A stretch of DNA of 64,000 nt, from contig JAFQHN010000024.1 in the NCBI GenBank assembly GCA_017397935.1, forward strand, positions 62,001 to 126,000, in the 5' to 3' direction. Source of the stretch: Bacillota bacterium. Lineage in GTDB: Bacteria > Bacillota > Dehalobacteriia > UBA4068 > UBA4997. Shown here piece after piece: positions 27,775-35,831 of the stretch; the first letter of the stretch is position 1, and the number at the start of each line of letters is the position of its first letter. The notes beneath the pieces are model-generated. The model did not search any database. It worked only from the letters and a program-made list of their open reading frames with translations, and was not told the origin of the DNA. Position numbers and translations under genes: made by a program.

Positions 27775-27797
27775 GAAAAATAAGTAGATATGAGAGT

Positions 27798-27830
27798 AAA
27801 CGGTGCGGCCTGCAAGCTGCGCCGTTTTTA
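27798..27830 (+). terminator. Terminator of the SleC-like cluster
   Basis: AAACGGTGCGGC pairs with GCTGCGCCGTTT (two wobble pairs), followed by T5. Confidence 0.75.
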
Positions 27831-27847
27831 TATAAAACCGACATTTG

Positions 27848-27876
27848 TTGACATAGCTTGCGCCAATCATTATAAT
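27848..27876 (+). promoter_or_regulatory. Consensus sigma-A promoter of the CoA-disulfide reductase gene
   Basis: Perfect TTGACA (27848-27853), a 17-bp spacer and perfect TATAAT (27871-27876). Confidence 0.9.
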
Positions 27877-27965
27877 TAAGATAAGAAAAGATTTATTGAT
27901 TAAATTCTTAATTAAATTGCCGATGACGGCTAAAAAATGCAAAAAACAGTAAAAGAGGTGGTAAT

Positions 27966-29672
27966 ATGAAGGTGATTATTGTGGGCGGCGTGGCCGGTGG
28001 GGCAACAGCTGCGGCCAGAATTCGCCGTTTGGATGAGAGCGCGCAGATTGTGATGTTTGAACGCTCCGGTTATGTTTCTTACGCCAACTGTGGCCTGCCG
28101 TATTATATCGGCGGCGTGATTGAGGACGAGGGCGAACTGACGCTGCAAACTCCGCAGAGCTTCCGTCAGCGTTTTGCGGTCGATGTGCGGGTGCGGCATG
28201 AGGTCACGGCCATTGATCCTGCGGCCAAAACCGTAACGGTCCGCAACCTGACCAGCGGTGAGGTTTGGGAGGAAAGCTATGATAAGCTGGTGCTGGCCCC
28301 CGGTGCCAAACCCAGCCTGCCCAATTTCTCCGGCATAGATGAGGAGGGCGTTTTTACGCTGCGCACGGTGGAGGATACCCTGCGTATCAAGCGTTTTGTG
28401 GAGGCAAAACAGCCGAAAACTGCGGTGTTGGCCGGCGGCGGTTTTATCAGCCTGGAAATGGCAGAAAATTTGAGCAACTTAGGTGTGCAGGTGACGATTG
28501 CCCAGGCCGGTAATCAGCTGATGGATATTCTGGATGCCGATATGGCTTGTTTTGTGCATAATCTGCTGCGCCAAAAGGGCATCAAGCTGCAATTCGGCAG
28601 CCGTGTTTCCGGTTTAGCCTGTGATGATGACGGCACCCTGCTGACTTTGCTGGATGGACAGGTTCCTTTGAAATCTGACATGGTGCTGCTGGCCATCGGT
28701 GTCACTCCCGATACGGCGCTGGCCTCGGCAGCAGGCCTGCGGCTGGGTATGCGCGGCAGTATCGAGGTGAATGAGCGCATGGAAACCTCTGCCCGGGACA
28801 TCTATGCGGTGGGTGATGCCGTGCAAATCAACCACCTGGTTACCGGTCAGCCGTCGTTGGTTTCGCTGGCCGGCCCTGCCAACAAGCAGGCGCGTATTGC
28901 GGCCGATAACATTTGCGGCGGCGACAGCCGTTATCTCGGCGCACAGGGTTCTTCGGTTCTCAAATTGTTTGATATGACAGTTGCCGCCACCGGTATCAAT
29001 GAGAAAACTGCGAAAGAGCTCGGCGTTATTTATGACAAGGTGGTGCTGGGGCCCAATTCCCACGCCACCTATTACCCCGGCGCACAGGTGATGACGGTAA
29101 AGGTGCTGTATGAGCAGCCGACCCTGCGGCTGCTGGGTGCGCAGATTATCGGCGGCGATGGTGTGGACAAGCGTATTGATGTGCTGGCCACGGCCATGCA
29201 GGCAGGCCTTACCGCGGTGCAGTTAAAGGATTTGGATTTGGCTTATGCGCCTCCGTATTCCTCGGCCAAGGACCCCGTAAATATGGTTGGCTTTATGGTG
29301 GAGAATTTGCAGGCCGGCCTGTTTAAGCAGTTCCATTATGAGGACATCGCCAAGCTGCCCCGTGACGGCAGCGTAACCCTGCTGGACACCCGTACAGAGG
29401 CAGAATATCAGCGCGGCCACATTGAGGGTTTTATCAATATTCCGCTGCATACTCTCCGTGACCGTATGGCTGAGCTGCCGACGGGCAAACCGGTTTATGT
29501 CAACTGCCACAGCGGCCTGCGCAGTTATATCGCCTGCCGTATGCTGGCCCAAAACGGCTATGATTGCTATAATTTCTCCGGCGGTTACCGTTTTTATGAT
29601 GCCAACCACCGCGAGGCACAGTTTGGTGAGCAGATAATGAAGCAGGCTTATCCCTGCGGAATGGAAAAATAA
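27966..29672 (+). CDS. CoA-disulfide reductase with C-terminal rhodanese domain
   Basis: A flavoprotein of the pyridine nucleotide-disulfide oxidoreductase family, 568 residues. FAD site GGVAGGATAAARIRR lies at the N-terminus, the single active-site Cys is in SYANCGLPYYIGG (near residue 43), the NAD(P)H motif is GGGFISLEMAENL, and a dimerisation domain follows. From about residue 465 a rhodanese domain carries its Cys in YVNCHSGLRSY. Such CoADR-Rhd proteins reduce CoA disulfide or CoA persulfide/polysulfide and take part in redox and sulfur handling. SD AGAGGTGG precedes the ATG. It has its own strong promoter and terminator. Confidence 0.92.
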   Translation: MKVIIVGGVAGGATAAARIRRLDESAQIVMFERSGYVSYANCGLPYYIGGVIEDEGELTLQTPQSFRQRFAVDVRVRHEVTAIDPAAKTVTVRNLTSGEVWEESYDKLVLAPGAKPSLPNFSGIDEEGVFTLRTVEDTLRIKRFVEAKQPKTAVLAGGGFISLEMAENLSNLGVQVTIAQAGNQLMDILDADMACFVHNLLRQKGIKLQFGSRVSGLACDDDGTLLTLLDGQVPLKSDMVLLAIGVTPDTALASAAGLRLGMRGSIEVNERMETSARDIYAVGDAVQINHLVTGQPSLVSLAGPANKQARIAADNICGGDSRYLGAQGSSVLKLFDMTVAATGINEKTAKELGVIYDKVVLGPNSHATYYPGAQVMTVKVLYEQPTLRLLGAQIIGGDGVDKRIDVLATAMQAGLTAVQLKDLDLAYAPPYSSAKDPVNMVGFMVENLQAGLFKQFHYEDIAKLPRDGSVTLLDTRTEAEYQRGHIEGFINIPLHTLRDRMAELPTGKPVYVNCHSGLRSYIACRMLAQNGYDCYNFSGGYRFYDANHREAQFGEQIMKQAYPCGMEK

Positions 29673-29692
29673 ACATATTATAAAATCAAAAA

Positions 29693-29735
29693 AAGCCGTG
29701 TGGGTACATAACATACTCACACGGCTTAAATTTTT
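29693..29735. terminator. Bidirectional terminator between CoADR and a mini-gene
   Basis: A perfect 10-bp stem (AAGCCGTGTG / CACACGGCTT) has T runs on both strands, serving both convergent genes. Confidence 0.85.
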
Positions 29736-29743
29736 TTGGCAGC

Positions 29744-29914
29744 TTACTTCTTGTAGGCCACCAAAATCATATCCTTGCCGCACTCGCTGCAAAATTCGTT
29801 TTGCAGGCGCTGCAAGCGGGCCTCATCGTCCGAGGTCAAAATGGCAGGGGTATTCAGCAAATCATCATTATAAGCAAAATTATTGTCAGCAAAATTATTT
29901 TTATAGTTACGCAT
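29744..29914 (-). CDS. 56-residue CxxC mini-protein
   Basis: A short gene with an excellent SD (AAAGGAGG 7-8 nt before the ATG). The product begins MRNYKNNFADNNFAYNDDLL, continues with an acidic middle and ends EFCSECGKDMILVAYKK. One CxxC pair (C42, C45) could bind half a zinc site or act as a redox motif. I do not recognise a family. It is convergent with the CoA-disulfide reductase and shares its bidirectional terminator. Confidence in coding rests on SD, clean start and stop, and codon pattern. Confidence 0.7.
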   Translation of the reverse strand: MRNYKNNFADNNFAYNDDLLNTPAILTSDDEARLQRLQNEFCSECGKDMILVAYKK

Positions 29915-30196
29915 AAAAATTCCTCCTTTTGATATTGTTTTAATAATGGCTTAAATTTCGGTTGTTATATTGTTGTTGATTATTTTGGCCGCCAGGTTTA
30001 TTTTGCACCGAAAACCGCCGCTTAGCCAGCCAATTTTCAGCAGGTTTGGCGCTTGCCAAAGATTTAAGTAAATTTTTACTAAAAAAATTTTTTTAAGGCT
30101 ATACAAAATCGTCAATTAGTGATAATATCTATATATAAGGTTTTGATTGGTGTATTATGCGGTATTGAAAACCAAGTATGGTCAAGGAGGACAAGT
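29915..30196. other. Divergent non-coding region with a hairpin
   Basis: Contains a 6-bp hairpin TTTGGC-GCTT-GCCAAA (30045-30060) and AT-rich stretches. No promoter is convincing on either strand. Confidence 0.4.
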
Positions 30197-30874
30197 ATGA
30201 CTTCGGATAACATAATTGATGTGAGCAATTTTAACCGCCAATCCCCGTTAGAGGAGGTGGCCAACGCAATATCACACGGTTTGGGCACGCTGCTGGCCAT
30301 TGCCGGATTGCCGGTGTTGGTGGTGTGGGCCGCCATGCACGGTGATGTGCTTAGTGTGGTGTCGGCCTCGCTTTACGGCAGCAGCATGATTTTGCTGTAC
30401 CTTTTTTCTACTCTGTACCATGCCATTACCAACCGTTCGGGCAAGCGGGTATTGCAGGTTTTTGACCATTGTTCGATTTTTCTGCTGATTTTGGGCACTT
30501 ATATCCCCGTGTCGCTGGGGCTTATCCGTGGCTGGCTGGGGTGGACGCTGTTTGGCATCAATGCGGCGGTGGCGGTGCTGGGTATTGTGCTTAATGCGGT
30601 CAGCGTACGCAGGTTTCACAAATTTTCGCTGGTGCTTTATCTGGTCTCCGGCTGGTCAGTTATGGCGGCCATCAAGCCGTTGCTGGCGGTTATGCCGCCG
30701 GCAGGTTTTGCGCTGGCACTGGCGGGTGGTTTGTTTTATACGGTGGGCGTTTATTTTTATCGCCGCGAGGATGTGCGTTTTATGCACTTTATCTGGCATC
30801 TATTTGTGCTGGCCGGCAGCGTTTGCCATTATTTTATGGTGCTGCTGTACTGCCTTAATACTCCTGCCGCTTGA
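30197..30874 (+). CDS. Hemolysin III family (PAQR-like) membrane protein
   Basis: A 225-residue protein with seven hydrophobic segments. Family motifs: EVANAISHGLG near the N-terminus, STLYHAI, FDHCSIFLLILGTYIP, and FMHFIWHLFVLAG near the C-terminus, with the His/Asp/Ser set that forms a metal site in the PAQR superfamily. The name comes from Bacillus cereus hemolysin III, but the native role in most bacteria is unknown. ATG at 30197 follows AAGGAGG; the longer frame from 30119 has no SD. Confidence 0.9.
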   Translation: MTSDNIIDVSNFNRQSPLEEVANAISHGLGTLLAIAGLPVLVVWAAMHGDVLSVVSASLYGSSMILLYLFSTLYHAITNRSGKRVLQVFDHCSIFLLILGTYIPVSLGLIRGWLGWTLFGINAAVAVLGIVLNAVSVRRFHKFSLVLYLVSGWSVMAAIKPLLAVMPPAGFALALAGGLFYTVGVYFYRREDVRFMHFIWHLFVLAGSVCHYFMVLLYCLNTPAA

Positions 30875-30915
30875 TAATCTGCCCGATAAGCGGTATAATT
30901 TTAAGCAGATTTAAT

Positions 30916-31539
30916 ATGCGAGAGGTAGTGTTTTGGTTGAGGCTGCAAGAACTGGTGGAGATTTCGGGCCTGCATAAAAAGGCGCCGTTTCATTTTATGG
31001 ATACGTCGGGTGGTTATCAGCCGGCGTGTTGTGCTTTTATTTCTCAGCAAGAGTTGGAGGATTGGCTGGCCGGTACCAGAAATGAAAATACGGTTTATGA
31101 TGCCGCCGAACTGGGTATTCGTCTGCCCGATGTTTATGCCAGTGAGTTTTTCTTCCATGAGCAGGCGAGTAATTACATAAGCACCCTGGCTTATATGCGG
31201 ATGACCAATGACCTGGTGGCGTTGGAGATTGAGAATTATGAACTGCTGTTTGCCGCCTTTGTTATCCTGCATGAGTACGGACATTGGCTGCATTTTCGCC
31301 GCTGCCATAAAAGCAGTCTGGATTATGTTATCTGGCTTAATAAGCAGCTTGCGCCGGTGGAGCAGCAGCGCCGTGTGCTGGATATGATACCCGACACCGA
31401 GCCGCTGAAAGAGGATTTGGTGGCCGAGCATATTGATGTATATAACGCCATGCCGCAGGAGTTTTCGGCCAATAAGTATGCCTTAAAGCACTTGCCGGCT
31501 TTTTATGCCAAAATTTTGCGTTATCAGCGCCGCGCTTAA
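30916..31539 (+). CDS. Unknown protein with zincin-like HEYGH motif
   Basis: A product of about 207 residues without signal peptide. Near the middle it contains FVILHEYGHWLHF, an HExxH zinc-protease signature, and a later acidic PQEFSANKYALKHL segment whose Glu could be the third ligand, as in gluzincins. Otherwise I do not recognise it. The start is uncertain: the ATG at 30916 lacks an SD, and a TTG at 30937 has AGAGG 11 nt upstream. It follows the hemolysin III gene at once and ends in a bidirectional terminator. Confidence 0.7.
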   Translation: MREVVFWLRLQELVEISGLHKKAPFHFMDTSGGYQPACCAFISQQELEDWLAGTRNENTVYDAAELGIRLPDVYASEFFFHEQASNYISTLAYMRMTNDLVALEIENYELLFAAFVILHEYGHWLHFRRCHKSSLDYVIWLNKQLAPVEQQRRVLDMIPDTEPLKEDLVAEHIDVYNAMPQEFSANKYALKHLPAFYAKILRYQRRA

Positions 31540-31558
31540 ACAATCAAAATTATCTAAT

Positions 31559-31608
31559 AAAAAACGGAGAATATCAAATCCTGGGTGTTTGAGGTTCTCC
31601 GTTTTTTT
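31559..31608. terminator. Bidirectional terminator
   Basis: AAACGGAGAA pairs with TTCTCCGTTT, with T7 on the plus and T6 on the minus side. It separates two convergent genes. Confidence 0.8.
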
Positions 31609-31613
31609 GTTAT

Positions 31614-31853
31614 TTATTGGTTGTTTAATTGGGCGTCCACCAGCACCGAGCCTTCAATCAGCACCTCAAACAGCTTTATGTCAATCAGCTTTACCAGCAG
31701 CAGTTTGTCCTCATAATCTTCATCGCCGGGTTTGGTTTCGTTGTCCACACTCCATTGTAAATAAATCCAGACGGACTCCCGCATTACCACATCGCCCGGT
31801 TTGGCGTCTTTAATCGCCTGCTGATAACGCTCCTTATAGGCCTGCAAGTTCAT
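31614..31853 (-). CDS. Small acidic cytoplasmic protein of unknown function
   Basis: A 79-residue product (MNLQAYKERYQQAIKDAK...) with a charged, probably helical N-terminus and a beta-like C-terminus (LLLVKLIDIKLFEVLIEGS). Family not recognised. The ATG at 31853 follows AGGAGG by 8 nt. It sits 31 bp after the metallophosphoesterase gene in the same direction and is probably cotranscribed with it and cls. Confidence 0.65.
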   Translation of the reverse strand: MNLQAYKERYQQAIKDAKPGDVVMRESVWIYLQWSVDNETKPGDEDYEDKLLLVKLIDIKLFEVLIEGSVLVDAQLNNQ

Positions 31854-31884
31854 TTCTTCAACCTCCTGTTTATTATAAAAATAT

Positions 31885-32721
31885 TTAGCTAAGTTCAATA
31901 ATTACCAACTCCGGTCGGTTAAATATGCGCGGCACCCGTGTGCTTTCCCGCGCCAACCCCCGGCTGACGATCATTTGCCCGTTTGATAACTTATAATCGC
32001 CGCCGGCATAATGGGGGAATAATCCCTGGTGTGGGGCAATCAAGCCGTTTAACAGCAGCGGAATCCGCCATTGTCCGCCGTGGGCATGGCCGCAAACTAC
32101 CAGATCCATATTGTGCGCCAGGTATTCTTCAATGCGGTCGGGCCGGTGGGCCAGCAGTACGGTATAGCAGCCGTTCTGCCAGGTGTTTTGCAGGGCAGAA
32201 AGCTGTTTGGTGTAGGCCTGTTCATCACCGGTGTGGGGGACGATTTCCGGGTCATCCACGCCGCAAATATTCAGCAGCTGCCCGTCAATATTCAGCAGCT
32301 CAGCCTCGCCGCTTAATCGGGTGATGTTGTTTTCAGCCAGCCAGGACATCAGCTCATCAAAATCTTCGCAGCTGTATTCGTGATTACCGGTAACATAATA
32401 GCAGGGGTAGCGGTCGGCCAGGTCGGCCAGCAGCGTTTGGGCGTTATCGTGCGGCATATCCTCATCAAAAATATCTCCGCCCAGCAAAATAACATCGGGC
32501 TCTTGGCTGTCAATAGCCGAAACCAACTGCTGCTGTCCTTCACCGTAGCGGCAGGAATGTAAATCCGTCAACAGCGCCAGGGTCACAGGGCTGCTCACCT
32601 TGTAGCTGTCGATGCGGTAGGTTACCGTTTTCAGACGCACATCAAAAGCGGCCACAAGCAGCAGCACCACCATCAGCAGCAGCAAAATTTTTATTGACTT
32701 TCGGGGTAAAAACTGTAACAT
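31885..32721 (-). CDS. Membrane-anchored metallophosphoesterase (YkuE-like)
   Basis: A 278-residue calcineurin-like phosphoesterase. An N-terminal membrane segment (about residues 10-26) is followed by metal-site motifs LTDLHSCRYGEG, LLGGDIFDED, YYVTGNHEY and VVCGHAHGGQWR. This set matches the YkuE/YaeI group, which includes lipid-head-group phosphatases and enzymes of unknown substrate. It lies directly after cls in the same direction, so a link to membrane lipid turnover is possible but unproved. Confidence 0.88.
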   Translation of the reverse strand: MLQFLPRKSIKILLLLMVVLLLVAAFDVRLKTVTYRIDSYKVSSPVTLALLTDLHSCRYGEGQQQLVSAIDSQEPDVILLGGDIFDEDMPHDNAQTLLADLADRYPCYYVTGNHEYSCEDFDELMSWLAENNITRLSGEAELLNIDGQLLNICGVDDPEIVPHTGDEQAYTKQLSALQNTWQNGCYTVLLAHRPDRIEEYLAHNMDLVVCGHAHGGQWRIPLLLNGLIAPHQGLFPHYAGGDYKLSNGQMIVSRGLARESTRVPRIFNRPELVIIELS

Positions 32722-32767
32722 TCTCTTGGCTTTCTCACAACAAAAATCGGTACTATATCATTCTGTG

Positions 32768-34315
32768 CTACATCAGCGGGGCAAAAAGCCGCAGCAAACT
32801 GCGCAAAATCCGCAGCGGCAGGGGAGTTTTGCCGGCCGCACGGTCAGCCGGTATGCACAGTTTCTCGGTGGCCAGAAAATCCTCTTTCATAGCGTTGATC
32901 ACATTCTGCACGCCGTAAAGCAGCACACCGCATTCAAAATGGTGATAAAAGCTGCGGTAATCACAGTTAATGGTGCCGACAAAAGCGTACTTGTCATCAG
33001 TCACAATGCTCTTGGTGTGGTTAAAGCCCGGTTCAAATTCCATAACCTTAATGCCGGCTTTTTGCAGCGGCTGATAATAAGCCTGCGTCATCATGTGCAC
33101 ATACCATTTGTCGGGGATGTGGGGCGTACAAATCCGTACATCCACACCGCGTTTGGCGGCCAGCTGCAAGGTCATCAACAGCTCATTATCCACAATAAAA
33201 TACGGCGTGTTGATGTAAATATATTCGTTGGCGGAGTTTATTATATTCATAAAAACCGATTCGCCGATATGTTCGCCGTCAAACGGGGTATCATAAAATG
33301 GCTGAATAAAGCCCTGCTTATAGTCTGCAACCGCGCAGGATGTTTTGGGACAATACTGCTGATAATCCAGCCGTCTTTCCGGTTCCGATAAATTCCAGTT
33401 TTGCAGAAAAATCAGCGTTTGCGCCGCCACGGCATCACCGTCAAACAGCAGCGCGGAGTCCTTCCAATAGCCAAATCGCTCGCGTTGGTTAATGTACTCA
33501 TCAGCCAGATTGATACCGCCGACTATCGCTTTTTGCCCGTCAATGATGATGATTTTGCGGTGGTCACGGTTGTTTAGGCCGGTGTCGGGGTGGAGCTTAA
33601 TGGGGTTAAAAACCGCACATTTAATGCCCATGGCTTCCAGAGTTTTGTGATAATTATAGGGAAGTGTTTGCAGGCAGCCCACATCATCAAAGACCACCCT
33701 CACATCCACGCCCTGGGCGGCTTTGGCCTGCAAAACAGCCAGAATATTGTTCCAGAAAATGCCCTCCTGAATAATAAAGCTTTCGATAAAAATATATTTC
33801 TCTGCCTTTTTCAGTTCTTGCAGCAATTCGGGGAACAATTCCTCGCCGCTGGTAAAGTAGCGGCAATTCTTGGCGGCCAGCGGGGGGATCTGGTTGACAT
33901 TCAGCAAATATTGGCATTGAGAAGCCGCTGCCGCATCGTATTCGGCCAACAAGTCTATAATTTTCTGCTGGCTTGGCATAATATTGTGCGATTTTTCAAT
34001 CTCGGCCTGCACCTTGCCGCGCAAATTGCGAGAGGCGTAGCGCGAGCCGAACATAATATAAATGGCCGCGCCCACAATGGGCAGCAGCATGATAACAATG
34101 ATCCAGGCCAGCTTGGTGGAAGGATTTTCCTCCTGGTTGTTGATAAGCGCCAACACAATAATGATACTGATGAAGGTGGAGGTTACACTAAACACTACAT
34201 AATTGTCGTTCAGAAAAACCACGCAGGATAAAATCAGCGCCAACTGTACCAGCAGCAGCACGCCCAGGATGAAGCCCCGACTGCTGATAAACCGAAATAA
34301 TCTACGCAAAAACAA
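32768..34315 (-). CDS. cls: Cardiolipin synthase
   Basis: Membrane phospholipase-D-family enzyme that joins two phosphatidylglycerols to cardiolipin. The 515-residue product has two N-terminal transmembrane segments followed by two HKD motifs: RDHRKIIIIDG...GGINLAD and NHTKSIVTDDKYAFVGTINCD. The length is as expected. The start is a TTG at 34315, 9 nt after GAGGTG. Confidence 0.93.
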   Translation of the reverse strand: MFLRRLFRFISSRGFILGVLLLVQLALILSCVVFLNDNYVVFSVTSTFISIIIVLALINNQEENPSTKLAWIIVIMLLPIVGAAIYIMFGSRYASRNLRGKVQAEIEKSHNIMPSQQKIIDLLAEYDAAAASQCQYLLNVNQIPPLAAKNCRYFTSGEELFPELLQELKKAEKYIFIESFIIQEGIFWNNILAVLQAKAAQGVDVRVVFDDVGCLQTLPYNYHKTLEAMGIKCAVFNPIKLHPDTGLNNRDHRKIIIIDGQKAIVGGINLADEYINQRERFGYWKDSALLFDGDAVAAQTLIFLQNWNLSEPERRLDYQQYCPKTSCAVADYKQGFIQPFYDTPFDGEHIGESVFMNIINSANEYIYINTPYFIVDNELLMTLQLAAKRGVDVRICTPHIPDKWYVHMMTQAYYQPLQKAGIKVMEFEPGFNHTKSIVTDDKYAFVGTINCDYRSFYHHFECGVLLYGVQNVINAMKEDFLATEKLCIPADRAAGKTPLPLRILRSLLRLFAPLM

Positions 34316-34386
34316 CTTATATCACCTCACACATAGTCTCTTTATAATATAGCGGAATTTTGAACTATTTGTGAATCGGGATAGGG

Positions 34387-34917
34387 TCAGACCATAAAAT
34401 TGGCGGTAAAAATGCCCCATACCCCAAATATTGTGATCAGCAATATGGGGTTCAGCTTAAAACGCCGCAGCAGCAGCATACTCAGCAGGAACAGCCCCAG
34501 CTCATACCAGGTGCCGATGTTTTCGGTGCCAAGTGAAAGTGCCGAAGCCGCAATCAGCGCAAAAACCATCGGTTTAACACCGGACAGGCCCCATTTAAGA
34601 TAAGGATTGTCCGGCCACCGCCGAAATACATACATCAATCCCAAAATGATGAAGTACGCAGGCACGATCAAACCCAGCGTGGCCAGCAGCGCCCCCGGTA
34701 AACCGGCAATCTTAAAGCCGGTGTAGGTGGCGGTGTTTACGGCAATCGGCCCGGGGGTGGCTTGTGATATCGCCAGCATATCGGTGTATTCACGCAGCGT
34801 CAGCCAGCCGTGAATATCCACCACCTGATTCTGGATGAACGATACCATGGCATAGCCGCCGCCGAAATTTAACACACCAATCAGTACAAAGGTGAGGAAA
34901 AGTTGCAGCATAATCAT
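34387..34917 (-). CDS. Chromate transporter family protein, second half-unit
   Basis: A 176-residue membrane protein of the CHR family, with GGGYAMVSFIQ and SQATPGPIAVNTATYTG, the conserved signatures. Its start overlaps the stop of the upstream half-unit by 4 bp (ATGA). In many Bacillota the transporter is made of two single-domain proteins, as here, rather than one fused ChrA. Chromate export is the founding activity; the true substrate in an anaerobe is unknown. Confidence 0.88.
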   Translation of the reverse strand: MIMLQLFLTFVLIGVLNFGGGYAMVSFIQNQVVDIHGWLTLREYTDMLAISQATPGPIAVNTATYTGFKIAGLPGALLATLGLIVPAYFIILGLMYVFRRWPDNPYLKWGLSGVKPMVFALIAASALSLGTENIGTWYELGLFLLSMLLLRRFKLNPILLITIFGVWGIFTANFMV

Positions 34918-35534
34918 TTCTCCGCACCTTCTTTCGGTATGTCGGTCTGCTGACGCAGTTTTTGCCGGTTATACAAAACGGAGATTACTGCTCCTGCAAG
35001 AATTACAAAAACGGTGTTGAGGCCGGCCAGCACGATCATGGCCAAACCCAGCGATACCAGCAGCCAGTCAAATTTGGTTTTCAGCAAATCCTTGCGCAGC
35101 TTAAAAGCTGCATCCAGCAGCAGCGCCGCCACAATGGGGCGTACCCCTGCAAAAAACTGCTGTAAAATCTCCACATTTTTGCCCATCAAAATTAAATACG
35201 CCAGCAGCACAATAATAACCACCGAAGGCGTAACCATGCCCAGCATAGCCACCGTTGCACCGCTTAAACCCCGCTGGCCGTAGCCGATATAAAGGGAAGC
35301 GTTGATGGTAAACGCCCCGGGTGCGCTGTTGGTAAGTGCCAGCATATCCGTAAATTCCTCATCATTCAGCCAGCGCTTCTCCTGCACGACGGAGTTTTGA
35401 ATCAGCGGCAGCATAACAGCACCGCCTCCCACGGTAAACAGCCCGATTTTGGCAAAAACCCAAAAAAGCTCGCTGTATTTGGCCGGCGCTGGCTGTTCCG
35501 CCGGATTGTTGATTGCTGTTGAAGCTTTTGTCAT
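34914..35534 (-). CDS. Chromate transporter family protein, first half-unit
   Basis: A 206-residue CHR-domain membrane protein with TVGGGAVMLPLIQ and TNSAPGAFTINASLYIGY. It pairs with the overlapping downstream half-unit. The SD AAAGGAG precedes the ATG. An intergenic region of 297 bp separates it from the divergent thrS. Confidence 0.88.
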   Translation of the reverse strand: MTKASTAINNPAEQPAPAKYSELFWVFAKIGLFTVGGGAVMLPLIQNSVVQEKRWLNDEEFTDMLALTNSAPGAFTINASLYIGYGQRGLSGATVAMLGMVTPSVVIIVLLAYLILMGKNVEILQQFFAGVRPIVAALLLDAAFKLRKDLLKTKFDWLLVSLGLAMIVLAGLNTVFVILAGAVISVLYNRQKLRQQTDIPKEGAEK

Positions 35535-35665
35535 GCCTCAATCTCCTTTATTATTTATCAAAAAAGTTTCTGTTAAAATATTATCACAGTATTGGGAAAA
35601 AATAAAGTTAATAAAAAAACTTGGTATTTGTTTGTTGCATATTGCCCTGCCATTACGCCCGCCCC

Positions 35666-35697
35666 AAATCCCTCCGGCATCATTCGGGGGGATTTTT
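35666..35697 (+). terminator. Orphan terminator-like hairpin upstream of thrS
   Basis: AAATCCCTCCG pairs with CGGGGGGATTT (one G-T), followed by T5 on the plus strand. No plus-strand gene precedes it. Confidence 0.6.
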
Positions 35698-35729
35698 GCA
35701 CCGGCTGCACTTATTTTGCTTTTTTCTAT

Positions 35730-35757
35730 TTGACAAAAATTTGCATTATGCTATAAT
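35730..35757 (+). promoter_or_regulatory. Sigma-A promoter of thrS
   Basis: Perfect TTGACA (35730-35735), a 16-bp spacer and perfect TATAAT (35752-35757). The leader of about 70 nt is too short for a T-box. Confidence 0.85.
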
Positions 35758-35792
35758 AAAAAGATGAATAACACTGTTTTTTTAATGCTAAT

Positions 35793-35818
35793 TTTTAATG
35801 ATAAATTTTAATGATAAA
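35793..35818 (+). repeat. 13-bp tandem duplication in the thrS leader
   Basis: TTTTAATGATAAA is repeated exactly twice, ending just before the SD. Confidence 0.9.
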
Positions 35819-35831
35819 TGAGGTATAGATT

